A DNA stretch of 64,000 bases, from contig OY720099.1 of assembly GCA_963082875.1 (NCBI GenBank), positions 3,224,001 through 3,288,000 on the forward strand, written 5' to 3'. Source of the DNA: Corella eumyota (lineage: Eukaryota; Chordata; Ascidiacea; Phlebobranchia; Corellidae). The translations under genes were made by a program, and so were the position numbers. The stretch's first letter is position 1, and the number at the start of each line of letters is the position of its first letter. A model generated the notes under the pieces. The model was not told the DNA's origin and ran no database searches. It saw only the letters and a list, made by a program, of their open reading frames with translations. Below, one piece after another: positions 19,913-31,600 of this stretch.

Positions 19913-21844
19913 TTAGAGTCCAATGGTGTATGATCTGCCGCCAGGGTTTTGAATGACAGTTACACATGGCTCCGTTATAGCCCATTCATACCACACTTTC
20001 TGTTGAGAACATTTCCTCCACAATTCTATCTCTACTTTGTCGCCCTCCTTCACACTCACAGGGTTGAGCAAGGGTAAGAATATCGGAAACCAGCTAAACA
20101 TACCCGTAGAGTGGGTTTCAGGTACGATACTTATGTTTACATCCTTGTATAATGTGCAAAAGAAATATCCCGCAAAGCCATGAAGTAGACTAGTGCATGG
20201 TATATCAAATGATAGAGTAGTGTGTCTGGCGTTGTGTAGTGGGTCAGTTATAGGTATTTGGTTTTTCGATTTTGAATTTTTCTCCTGTTTTTTGGGGTGG
20301 GTAAAAGTAAATACACTTTTTGCTTTGCATAGTTCATGGTAGTTATGTAGACGAACTACATATGGTGTCTCAAATGCTGTTACCTTTGGTTTATCTCTGT
20401 CTAAATGCGATGCATTTGTTACTTCATTATAAAGCTTCTGTGACGATACAGGCGACATATATGATGTGTATGAGCACGGTATGCTGACTGCATCCGGCTT
20501 AAGAAACCTTTCAGCACCATCAAGACATTCAGGTGAGAGCTCGTTGTCACCAAACGAGCCAAGTAGTTCCGATACAATTATATCTGCTTGCTGTGGTGCC
20601 TCCCACACTCGCATATCACACGACACAACAGTTACATCATCATTCACCCATTCAGTTCTTTTTAAAAGTTGAAGTGTAACTGAGGCATTGGCGTTTTTTT
20701 CCACTGCATAACATTTGATCTTGCGACCAGCCAACTCAGCTGCTTTTAATGCAGCTCGGACCAAAGGACCTCTTCCAGCTCCTAACACCATTACAACAAC
20801 TGTAGTATCACTTGCTTGTGAGTCTGTTACACGATCAATTAGACATTGTTGTATTGCATCCTGATAGTTCTGATACTTTACTGGATCTTTTTCAAAAACT
20901 TCGTAAGTTGCCGATTCCAGGTTATCCATTAATGGTTGTAAAGGTGACTGGAGGTAGTCTTCGTAACCACGTGCAAATAACTCGTATTGGTCCAAAGGAG
21001 GCCTCTTATCAAACAAATATGACATGTATTGCTGGTATACCCGCATTCCAGCATTGTGGTCATTGCTTCCTGTGACTAAAACCTGGCAATTTAGTCGATA
21101 AAGTTGTGTGATAAATGCTTGGTGCGCCCTTGATAGCACTGGGTACCCTTTTTGGTTGGTTAAAAACACAGAAGTGTTTATGATTATCAACCTAACAGGT
21201 TCGCCGAGCCATTGTTTAAGTACGAGTTCGTCTGGTAAGTCGGCTGTTATCTCAAGAGCTACTCCGATTCGGCTGTGGTTATTGCAAAGATTTCGTAACT
21301 TGTTCCACCAATCCCATGTTGTTTTATGGTTGCCTTTTTCTTCACCATGTCCATTACAAATCACTGTGTTGTTAATTGGAACATGAACCCACATCATCAT
21401 ACTATGGTGGCAGGTTAGAAGATGACTATAAATTAACCTAGCAAGATTAGAACACTGATAACTTTTAAGAGTCAACAGTACTGATGGTAAACTTAAATAT
21501 GCTGCAAAATCAAGCTCGGCGCATGCGGCATTTTCAGCTTCTGCCTTTTCTAAATCAGAACCCACTTCCAAGCAAAGCCATTGTGAGACTCGACCCACCA
21601 CTAGAGTGCACCATTCTTGGCTTTTCAGCATAAAATCCCGTCTCGAATCATCCCCAATACGATTTCCGTTTTCACTTTTTTGGAAAGTGGTTTTACTTTT
21701 TGGGTTAACAATGTCTGTACATATAAAATCATAACCCTCACCACATGCTCCCTCAATTGCATTTTCCAAATCACCTTCAAAGTTAATGGACAGTCCACAA
21801 GAAAGACGTTTTGCATTCATTTTAACCACAAAAATAACTCTCAA
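19913..21844 (-). CDS. PRMT5: Protein arginine N-methyltransferase 5
   Basis: Intronless, 643 aa from the first ATG. The methionine at residue 9 (MNAKRLSCGLS, 21820) starts where homology begins and is an equally good or better start, giving 635 aa against 637 in human. Domains are an N-terminal TIM barrel, a Rossmann-fold methyltransferase (VLGAGRGPLV binds AdoMet) and a C-terminal beta barrel. The double-E loop is SELLGSFGDNELSPE. Phe in TYEVFEKDP, the residue that allows symmetric dimethylation, is conserved. The extreme C-terminus GRSYTIGL matches human. PRMT5 with MEP50 makes symmetric dimethylarginine on histones and Sm proteins. Human PRMT5 has many introns, so complete intron absence is notable. 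The AT-rich upstream DNA carries an octamer ATGCAAAT at 22022. Confidence 0.97.
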   Translation of the reverse strand: MRVIFVVKMNAKRLSCGLSINFEGDLENAIEGACGEGYDFICTDIVNPKSKTTFQKSENGNRIGDDSRRDFMLKSQEWCTLVVGRVSQWLCLEVGSDLEKAEAENAACAELDFAAYLSLPSVLLTLKSYQCSNLARLIYSHLLTCHHSMMMWVHVPINNTVICNGHGEEKGNHKTTWDWWNKLRNLCNNHSRIGVALEITADLPDELVLKQWLGEPVRLIIINTSVFLTNQKGYPVLSRAHQAFITQLYRLNCQVLVTGSNDHNAGMRVYQQYMSYLFDKRPPLDQYELFARGYEDYLQSPLQPLMDNLESATYEVFEKDPVKYQNYQDAIQQCLIDRVTDSQASDTTVVVMVLGAGRGPLVRAALKAAELAGRKIKCYAVEKNANASVTLQLLKRTEWVNDDVTVVSCDMRVWEAPQQADIIVSELLGSFGDNELSPECLDGAERFLKPDAVSIPCSYTSYMSPVSSQKLYNEVTNASHLDRDKPKVTAFETPYVVRLHNYHELCKAKSVFTFTHPKKQEKNSKSKNQIPITDPLHNARHTTLSFDIPCTSLLHGFAGYFFCTLYKDVNISIVPETHSTGMFSWFPIFLPLLNPVSVKEGDKVEIELWRKCSQQKVWYEWAITEPCVTVIQNPGGRSYTIGL

Positions 21845-22847
21845 TATTATTTAAAATAATACCCAATAAATTCAACTATTCTTATATATTTATCAAGCCT
21901 ACGAAATTAAATATTAACTAAGTTATTATAACTGTAAAATTATAAACAAAACATGATTTCTATTTATTTGGAAAAGCTGACATATTGAGCTAGTTACAGC
22001 TTTGAATGTCCGCGGAAGGAAATGCAAATACCCATGTGTTCAGAGTCATCATAGTAATTGTTTTATGGCCTATACTAGGGTTGTCACAAAAATTTAAATA
22101 ATACCACAAAATAATATGCAACTGAAGTTTTTAACATGAAAATAATGTTGTTTAGCGTAAATTTGTTATTTAACTTAAATTAATTATTTAATGCAAAAAT
22201 GTGAAAAAAAAATTTAATTCTATAACCAAATTAAGTGGTTTGTTGTTTAGGTTCTAAATAAACATTTCCAGTAGGTTATTAACTAAATTCCACAGATGAA
22301 CATTCTTAACAGTTCACTTTATTTAACAAATAGTAGCACAAATGTTCTATACGGAAAATAAATTTGGTGTAAATATAATGCATAAGTATTATTTAAGTAA
22401 AATGTAATAGATTAATTTTTTTATACTGTTGCAATTTTAAAACAAAGTCATAAGGTTAATGTACAAAAGATAAATATTTAAATAAAATAAACTATTTTCC
22501 ATTAATACTACTTTAACTTATATGCAAACACTTTTTAGTAAATTGAAGAATAATGTATATAAATAAAGTTTACATAGGAAGCATTTAAAACCATATAAAA
22601 AGTAACAAAATGTGCAATATAAAAATACAATACGTAACATAGCTTTAACATATAATGAATTTATGTAGAATACATCAACTACAACAATAATTAGTTATTA
22701 ATCAAAATTATAAATTGCTAATGAAATGGCAGGAAGTAATGAGCAATAAAAATAATAAATTGACATATATAGTACATGCTGATTCATCTACCTTAAAAAA
22801 TAATAACATGCATACAATCAATTTCAAATTTTAGACAATCATTTTTT
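21845..22847 (-). promoter_or_regulatory. TMEM245 3' UTR and PRMT5 promoter region
   Basis: Mostly AT-rich. The only GC-containing island (about 21985-22050) holds CCGCGGAAGGAA, an ETS-like core, next to a perfect octamer ATGCAAAT at 22022-22029. It lies about 180-200 bp upstream of the PRMT5 starts. The right part is likely the TMEM245 3' UTR. No genes seen. Confidence 0.45.
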
Positions 22848-25226
22848 TTATTGAATTCGTCTTCTTGGCAGCCTAACAGTCTTATCTGCAGATGCAATTA
22901 CACTTTTATACAGATCCACTGCAACAAGAAGAAAACACCACAGCAGTGGCCCCAAAATAGCTCCCTCCAATCCAAATGTATAAACACCGCCTGCAACTGC
23001 CAAGCCTGTAATGTATGGATGTGCCCCGCCAGTTTGGGAGATATCACGATAAATTGCAGTGTCAACAAACATTGTGGGCAGTAACTGAAACACAAACAGG
23101 CCAACTGCACATGGTAGGTTACCTTGTAACAGCCATATTTCTAGTGAAGATAAAAGGCATACCCAGTATGTGGTAAGGATTGGAACAACGGCAAATATAG
23201 CAGCAAGTACTGAAGGTATATACACGAGGTTTGAACCGAACATTGAATGGTTCAGCCAAGTGTATATTCCGTAAAAACAAAACATTCGCAATGATGCACC
23301 GAACACTCCACTAAGTGAGTTTTGAATTGTTGTTTCAAATAATCCCTCCTTTATAAATGGCCTTACAATAGAGCCTACCATTTGAATAGGCTTGTATTGT
23401 TTGGCACTGCTTGAAAGCGCATAGAACAATGCAGTTAAAAACACAACCAATGATAAAACAAAGTTAAGAATATATGTACCGCCGTTAAATATTGCAGAGA
23501 GTATCGATGTAATTGTGTACATTATCAAAGCAACATTACTTTGTATGACATAAAGGACAGATTCGCCGATTGACATTAGTTCTTTGACGTTATCCTGCAG
23601 CCACTGAATAACTTCATTCATACTTAACAAATCTACAATCCCATTGAAAAGTTCATTGGACCCTTTAAAAGAGGTCTGCCTTCTTAACCGTTTTTGAGGA
23701 GGCTGTTTCTTTTTTGTAAACCAACCATGGTACATTTGATCCCACATTTTTAAAACCTGCTTCTCAACTTTGTTAATATTTGCAGTCTGGCCAACTGTTG
23801 TTTGTAACTTGTTTGAAATCCATTCTCGGCCTTGCAGGTATGCAGTGTCTACCAAAGAATCTACAGTTGTATGTATAGTACCATTATCAGGTAGCCATGT
23901 CCTATACTCAGGGTGTCTTGAAACAGTTTCATTAATGACATTTGTCGTCAGCTTAACAACCAAAGTGCTTTCTTGTTGAATTTTAACAGCCAAGAACATG
24001 CTTGTTGATATGGAGAAAATAAAAAGGGAAAGAATAATAATGACACTTGTCACCATTGGAAGATATGACAAAATTCCTTGCAGTACCATTCTGTCTCCTC
24101 GCATTAGGACATTTACAAACTTTTGAATGGACATGGGGTACAACACTTGTTTGTGTTTATTGTACATCTGAACAAGACCTTGATAAATTGTTGCCATGTC
24201 CTGGTTAAAGCATTTGTATAAAAATAAGTTACACCATCCCAATGTTTTCTCATGAAAAAAGATCTTCTTGCAAACCCAAAACGCCAATGGAATTAAAATA
24301 AAAAGGAGAATCCAGAAATGTAGCCAAATTAACACAACGGAAAACAAACCAAACAAAATGTTAAGGTAGATTCCAGAAACACATGTTTCCTCATTCTGGT
24401 TATTACCAACATCTTGAACATTGCTGTTTTCATTATCTTCTGTATTATTTTCAGGGCTTACTTTACTAAACAGACCAATCAAGGTTAAAACAAGGACAAT
24501 TACAAAAATAGGAATTTGAAATCTTCCAGCAATGCTCATAACATACAGAAATAGAACTAACCATATAACTACTGAAAACTTATTTAGAATTTCTGCTTGG
24601 AATATCAATGAAGTAGCAAAATAGACAATAAGCACTGTAAGAACCACCGAGTTATAGGTTTGAATGTAGAAAAATATAGATAATCCTAATTGTGAAATAA
24701 AATTTAAGGTGGATACACCGCATCCCAACAACCAAGTTAGGTAATTAAGTTGGTTTAAAATATAAATGGGTAGAAGAGCTGCAAAAATAGCAGCCAGGAA
24801 TTTCCATCTCTGCATGAAAATGCCACCCACCCAATCAGAAAGCAAATTAAACAACGTCCATGGAAGAAACGTAACCGTTAATAAAAGTGGTCTTCTTTTG
24901 TCTAAACTATCCGTTAGCCAACTATCCAAAATTCTATGGAGTCCATGTTTTAGTGGAAACAAAAAAGAGCCGCATAGTACAGCCCAGAATAAGGGCTTAA
25001 TAAATATTTGCAGCACGTAAAACGTGGTAACGCCCACGCTACAAACTATAGCGAAAATCGCAAGTGTGGCGACAGTATATAGGGCTTGTTTAACCGGTTT
25101 TTCGTGGCCCTCTGGTATTAATTGAGTAACGCTGTCGAAAAATACTGAGCCCTGCCTGTTCATACGACTAGTGGGTCGAATTGGTGTTTGGTCTGGAATG
25201 GTTTCCATTGCGAAAATTATTTTCAA
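22848..25226 (-). CDS. TMEM245: TMEM245, multi-pass membrane protein (AI-2E/PerM-like)
   Basis: Intronless, 792 aa from the first ATG. Met7 (METIPDQ, 25208) is an alternative start. It is a multi-pass membrane protein with at least twelve hydrophobic segments in two groups. Between them is a loop of about 130 residues (about 430-560) carrying NETVSRHPEYRTWLP and a basic KKKQPPQKRLRRQ stretch. Strong family blocks are FIKPLFWAVLCGSFLFP near the N-terminus and HPYITGLAVAGGVYTFGLEGAILGPL near the C-terminus. The latter is the signature shared with bacterial AI-2E/PerM permeases. No substrate is established for the animal protein. It is head-to-head with FIG4 across about 375 bp. Human TMEM245 is multi-exonic, so this is the third intronless gene in a row on this strand. 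Confidence 0.93.
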   Translation of the reverse strand: MKIIFAMETIPDQTPIRPTSRMNRQGSVFFDSVTQLIPEGHEKPVKQALYTVATLAIFAIVCSVGVTTFYVLQIFIKPLFWAVLCGSFLFPLKHGLHRILDSWLTDSLDKRRPLLLTVTFLPWTLFNLLSDWVGGIFMQRWKFLAAIFAALLPIYILNQLNYLTWLLGCGVSTLNFISQLGLSIFFYIQTYNSVVLTVLIVYFATSLIFQAEILNKFSVVIWLVLFLYVMSIAGRFQIPIFVIVLVLTLIGLFSKVSPENNTEDNENSNVQDVGNNQNEETCVSGIYLNILFGLFSVVLIWLHFWILLFILIPLAFWVCKKIFFHEKTLGWCNLFLYKCFNQDMATIYQGLVQMYNKHKQVLYPMSIQKFVNVLMRGDRMVLQGILSYLPMVTSVIIILSLFIFSISTSMFLAVKIQQESTLVVKLTTNVINETVSRHPEYRTWLPDNGTIHTTVDSLVDTAYLQGREWISNKLQTTVGQTANINKVEKQVLKMWDQMYHGWFTKKKQPPQKRLRRQTSFKGSNELFNGIVDLLSMNEVIQWLQDNVKELMSIGESVLYVIQSNVALIMYTITSILSAIFNGGTYILNFVLSLVVFLTALFYALSSSAKQYKPIQMVGSIVRPFIKEGLFETTIQNSLSGVFGASLRMFCFYGIYTWLNHSMFGSNLVYIPSVLAAIFAVVPILTTYWVCLLSSLEIWLLQGNLPCAVGLFVFQLLPTMFVDTAIYRDISQTGGAHPYITGLAVAGGVYTFGLEGAILGPLLWCFLLVAVDLYKSVIASADKTVRLPRRRIQ

Positions 25227-25600
25227 AATTTGCGGAACTGTTTTTAAAGATTATTAAAGCCAGTTGTTGTTTTGTAACAGCGTTTATGATAAAATGTGAC
25301 CGCACATGACTTTGAACAAAAAAATAACATTCCTCCTAGACAAAGTTAATAAATTTTGTTAAATGGTTATTAAAATAATTGTTTAAATTGTATTAAATTT
25401 TTGTTTAAGATCACATTAAGTTACATTTCCATGTTTACATGAACTACTAATTTAAATCGTGTATTTTTGGAGGATAACCTAAACCTATTTACGAATCGAT
25501 CAGCTGATTTTTAACAACAACATAGCCATGGAATTTTCTTGATACGTTCACGTTCTTAATTTTAACGTGTCGGTATTGCATTAAAGTATTAAGTTAAAAC
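25227..25600. promoter_or_regulatory. Divergent promoter, TMEM245 / FIG4
   Basis: 375 bp separate the two divergent ATGs, so both core promoters must lie here or within the 5' UTRs. A 10-bp palindrome ATCAGCTGAT (E-box CAGCTG) lies at about 25499-25508. No TATA box could be assigned with confidence. Confidence 0.5.
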
Positions 25601-28600
25601 ATGGATGACCTAACTCATCTGAAAGATCGTACTTACATGCCTTCAGAGCTTAATGTATTTAAAATTCAATGGCTGCAAAAGTTAAAGATATATAAAACAC
25701 AAGCGGTAAGTTGTTCGTAATCAAACAAAAATAGTTTTTTTTTAAACTACAATTAATATAAAACGTACGTACTATAAATATATATTATACGTTCTATGTT
25801 GATTTATTTTAAAATTAAGTTATGTTAATACATAATAAACCTTATATATGGGAACGGTGTTTAAAAGTTTATGTATAAATATTTTTTTAGAGATTTTTTG
25901 TAATTGGATCGAATGAAGAAGAAACAAAATTTCGAATTTTAAAAATAGACCGAACAGATCCCTGGGAATTAATCATTTTAGATGATGGGGTTTGTAAATT
26001 GTTTTGTGCCTAGAGTAAACATAAAAAATAAAACAAAATAGTCCAAAATATAAAAGTGAAATAACTTGGTTCGATCTTCACGGCTTTTATGTTGTAGTGC
26101 CTTTAAGTTAGGCACTATAAATGGTATTAACCTATGCTTAGCTTTTTTTTAGTATTATGGTATCTTTTCGAAAATTGTTTATGATTTTTACGATTTTTTA
26201 TAGATTGATTATAATGCTGACCAGATATCAGATATATTGGAAAGATTACATATGGGAAATAATGTAAACATGATGGGAAAACCACAGAAAAAGGGGTTTC
26301 AACCCAGTTACATTGCATTTGGTATTATAGGTAGTCAAACAAAAATTTAAAGCAAATATTTTAACTTAAAATATTGGATGTTTTTTTTTATTTGCACTTT
26401 TATTTTTTGTAAAATGATTTGTTGGTTTATTAATTTATATTTTTTTAGGGTTTGTTAGATTTGTTGAGGGATACTACATGCTTGTGATTAGTGTGAAAAC
26501 GAAAGTAGCTGAAATAGGAGGTCATAGTATTTACAAAATAGAGGATACTTCTATGATCTATATTCCAAATAGTTCAGTGAAAATACCTCACCCAGATGAA
26601 GCAAGGTAATTAAAAAAAAAGTTATTATTTTCATAAATCAAAAAATATAAATTTAAAAAAAATTTTACTACAGAATTGGTTTGCTTTCTTGGCTTTTGTG
26701 ATATTAACTTTTTTAAAAAAATTAAATTCCATTTTTTTTTCTTTTTTTATAGTTTAATCCTTTAAAAATTTAAACTTGTGTTTTTTTCCAGATATTTAAA
26801 AACCTTTCAAACAGTTGACTTGTCAAGTCATTTCTACTTCAGTTACAGTTACAATTTAACCAACACCTTACAAAACAACCTCTTAACACTCAGTCAAAAC
26901 CAAGAAAAATTAAAGAAAAAAGATTATCAGTAAGAAATAAAAAATAATTTTTATTTTCTGTTTTTTTAAATTTTTATTTAAGTTAAACTATAAATATTTA
27001 TATATAGATAGTTAATATGATAATAAATCAAACGAAAAAAAATTCCTACATGAAATGTTCTAGTCATCAAATTTCGGTTAAAACTAGTTCAACAGGATGT
27101 TTGGTGGTGTGATATAATAATGTAAACGCTGTATTTATTAATGGATGATTTGTCAATATACTGTAACTGGTGCTTGTAAAATATATTCAAAAGCTTTATT
27201 AAACATGGTTTATCATAAAATACTTTTTTATTTTCAGTTTAGTTAACCCATGGTTTTCTTATTTTTCATTTTTCACATCTATTATAAATATATGTTTATA
27301 TATGTAACTAAAACTAGGTATTTTAAATATTTTCTGGATTTGTAGAAAGGTTGACCTGGCTAAAGAAGAAGAAGAAGATGATGACAACATTTCAACGCCT
27401 GAATCTTGGATTTATGTCAACAAATTTGGTTTGCCTTCGAAAAAGTAAAAAATAAAAATATTTAAGAGTAAATAATAATATTCTAATGTTTAATAAAATT
27501 AGTGTGGTGTAATATATATAGATTTCAACTATTTTTTTTTAAATAAAATTTATTGTTCATATTTTTCAGAGCTATAAACTCAAGATCTTGCAAGAGATTT
27601 GTCTGGAACAATCATTTACTTCATGGTTTAGAAGAAGTCAGTTCACTGTGGACCCTAAACATTATTCATGGTCATATTGGACAAATTTGTATCTTTTACA
27701 TTATGTGTTATAACATATATTAGTTTTTTTATTACGCCAAATTATATTTATATTAAGATTTAACAAATATTCTAGTTTGATATAGAAAGACTGTAAAGTT
27801 GGCCTTTTCACAGTGGGGATAAAGAAATATATTTGATTAGTTGTTTTTAGGGGCTCACTGGCTATAGTTTTTAAATAACTAACTTTAATAAATGAACATT
27901 TTTAGGTTTTAAAATTATATTTTTTCTTAACAAATATTTATTTGGAAAGGTGTAAATGTTTATGGTAAAGCAATCTATATAACACTTATTGGAAGACGTT
28001 CTAGTCTGTATGCTGGAACAAGATTTATTAAAAGGGGCTGCAATATAAATGTGAATACAAAAAAAACTAAACATAGAAAATTAATTTTTTTGTAAAAAAT
28101 TTTTTTTAATTTAAATTTTCAAAAATATTTTAGATTTTAAAAACAAATTTTTTTCTTCAAGGGTGATGTAGCGAATGAGGTGGAGACGGAGCAGATTGTT
28201 CACTGTGCAATGACATCCTCAATCCATCATACCTCCTTTACATCCTACGTGCAACATCGAGGAAGCATCCCTGTTCATTGGGAGCAAGATATGTCAGCAT
28301 CCGTTGTACCAGCTAAACCTCCAATAACAAGTAATCAAGTTTTTTTTTTTTTTTGAACTTTTTTTTGGATAACTATATGGCTAAAAAAATGTAGAAATAT
28401 CCTCTTTTCCCACCCCTTTATTATTTTTAAGGTATTATATTATTAACCTGTAGATTTGAACAGATACTACTGCGCTATACATGTTAAACTATATAACTTT
28501 ATTTAATAAGATTTGTCCTCGTAATTAGAAGTCTGAAGTCAAAGGCAAATTATAGGGTAACTTCAACTTCCGTTGCTTTGTTTCAAAATGCTGACTTACT

Positions 28601-31600
28601 GGTATTGTCAAATTTTCCCAACTAACAGTATATTGCTAGATGAGTAATTTAGCATAGCACGAAGCATTGACAGTTTACATATCACTTGAAAAGCTGTTAA
28701 ACCAACTTGCAATATTTTATTATAAATTTATGATTTTTATTTTAGTATCGACAGACAATCCATACTCGCAAGCAACCGGAAAACATTTTAAGAAAATAAT
28801 GAAAAGATTTGGAAGCCCTATAATTGTCCTCAATCTTGTTCGGGTAAAAATGATTTTCTAGCAAACAAATCATATAAACTTTAAAGAATTCTAAAATGTG
28901 CATAAATATTTATTTTAGAAACGGGAAAGAAGATTTAGAGAATCAGTTCTTGGTCAAGAATATAAATTAAGCGTTGATTATTTAAACCAATTTCTACCAT
29001 CTAAACATCAGATTGTAGTAAGTAATGGTTTAAGTTTTTGAAGTTATATTACTTTTGTTGTATAGATTTTTATTTTCGATGTGGGAAAGATAACTTTGAT
29101 ATCTTATTGAATAAAATAACCTGATTATTAGACTAACAATAGGTTTTAATCTTGGCTAAAGTTTAAAATTTTCACAGCACCTTACTTGTGGGGCTATGAC
29201 ATGAAAGCAATGCTGGTCTAACTTAGGACCTTATGTTGTAAAGCAAAGTGTCAATTTACCTAAAATTATATATTCAACTTCAATTTAAAAAAAAAAAAAT
29301 TGTAGTATCATGCAATTGATATGGCTCATTTGTCAAGAGGAAAAAAGTTGGATGTTTTAAACAGATTAGCAAATGTAGCTGAACATTCACTTCAAAAAAC
29401 TGGAATTTTTTTATCCAAACCCAATTTATTTAAAACAACATTAACAGATCCTAGGTTTGTTTGTTTCTATTTTATTAAAATAAATCATTTTAAAATATTT
29501 TTTTTATTTTAATATATTAATTTTTACCATATTTAATTCTTAATTTTTTTTTAAATTTAGATGGTTACAGTTAGGTGGTAAAATGCTTGCAGGTTACAAG
29601 GTTCAAACTGGTGTGTTAAGAAGCAACTGCGTAGACTGTCTCGACCGCACAAACTCTGCCCAATTTGTGGCCGGAAAGTGTGCACTAGCATACCAACTTT
29701 ATTCTCTGGGTGTTTTAAGTGAACCTGAGTTGGATTTTGACACAGATGTTATGAGGTAAAGTGAACTTTTGTTCTTCACTGGCAGTGGGGTACAGTGGTA
29801 AAAAAACAGTTATTCGTTTTTTGCTGTACTGGGTCAATACTCACAGCTTCTATGTCATTTTTGGGTTACCAGTGCTAATGTACTTTGTGTTCCTTGGGTA
29901 CCAGTTGTATTGGTCTTTTTTTCTGCCTGAGGTACCAGTGGTAATGACATTTTTGTCTTATTAAGGTACCAGTACTAATGGTACTTTTGTCTTCTCAGGG
30001 TACCAGTGCTTTTGGTACTTTTGCCATTTTCGGGAACCAATGCTAATGGTGTTTTTGCAAAGATTACATAATATTCATTAAAAGATACCCATTAGCTTTT
30101 ACAATAATCCAACATTGTTCATTATGATTTTTTTTATTTCAAGACTTTATGAGGAGTTATTCGAGGGACATGGTGATGTCATAGCCCTCCAATATGGAGG
30201 CTCTCAATTGGTCCATACCATCCAATCATATCGCCGCACAGTGGGCCCCTGGATAACCCACAGTAGAGATATTGTCACCACTCTGTCACGATATTACACA
30301 AACACTTTTTCGGATGCAGACAAACAGGTAAAAAACTTATAAGAAATAGTTTTAATAAAATGAGTTAATAGTTTAGTGTTCATAGTATACAACATTTCCA
30401 GCATTAAAAAAACTTATTTTAAATACAAATAACCACTTAAAAATATATATATAGAAAAAGTCTTATTATTGTAAATAGTTTTACAATGGATGAATTGCTA
30501 ATATTTGTAAAATAGTTTATATATTTGCTATATTTTCCTCCATAATTTTTCTTATAAATATTTACAGAATGCAATCAACTTATTTCTTGGTGTTTTTAAA
30601 CCCGATGTTACAACTGATTCGTTATGGGATCTTACCACTGATCATTATCTTCATAATAACGATGCTTGTGTATTAGCTTCTTTCTCCAAGAATAATTTAA
30701 CTTGTTGGGTGAAACGGGAAACTCTGCAAACCTTGCCACTAGCAATTGAAACAAGTTAGTTTAGTAAATGTTTTTTATTTTGTTATTGATTTATTTTAAG
30801 TGTATTTTGCTATTTAAACATAGAGTAACATGTGATGCCCTAAACTCAGTCTAAACATAGAGTAACATGTGATGCCTTAAACTCAGTCTAAACATAGAGT
30901 AACATGTGATGCCTTAAACTCAGTCTAAACATAGAGTAACATGTGATGCCTTAAACTCAGTCTATACATAGAGTAACATGTGATGCCCTGACCCAGTCTA
31001 AACATAGAGTAACATGTGATGCCCTGACCCAGTCTTAAATTTTTTTTTACAGTTTTAGATATTATTGATATTATTCATCAATGATTAACTTTATAATTTT
31101 TTTTGGCTTAGCAAAAGTTTATATTATTTTAAGTACTTTAGTCTAGGGTGCTACAGCATAAAAGCAGTAGGGATCGAACTCAAAACCTCATATAGTAAAG
31201 CCAAGTGTTTTAACTACAACCTTGTCTTTCATTACAATGCCTTACTTAGGTTCAGGACAATTTGGAAGCAGTCCTTATAGTTTTTACATATCCAATAGCT
31301 GTGATTTTTTTTCTTTTTTGTAGTTGAATCAATAAGAGAAGATGAAGAAAATGAATTCGATGAATGTCACACTTCCACCCGATCAAGTGACCTGAATCAT
31401 TGTGAAGATTGTGTTGATTGGTACAAAGATATTCACAGACCCGACATTTTCACTTCGTTTGATGATTTATTTGCAATTGGAATCACTAATACTTTAACTA
31501 GGTATTTGCTTTATTTTTTAGTCAATTTAAAAATGCAATTTGTTATATTATTAATGTGAGTTTTTTTTATATTTAGATGCATATCAGCTGGTTATAATAA

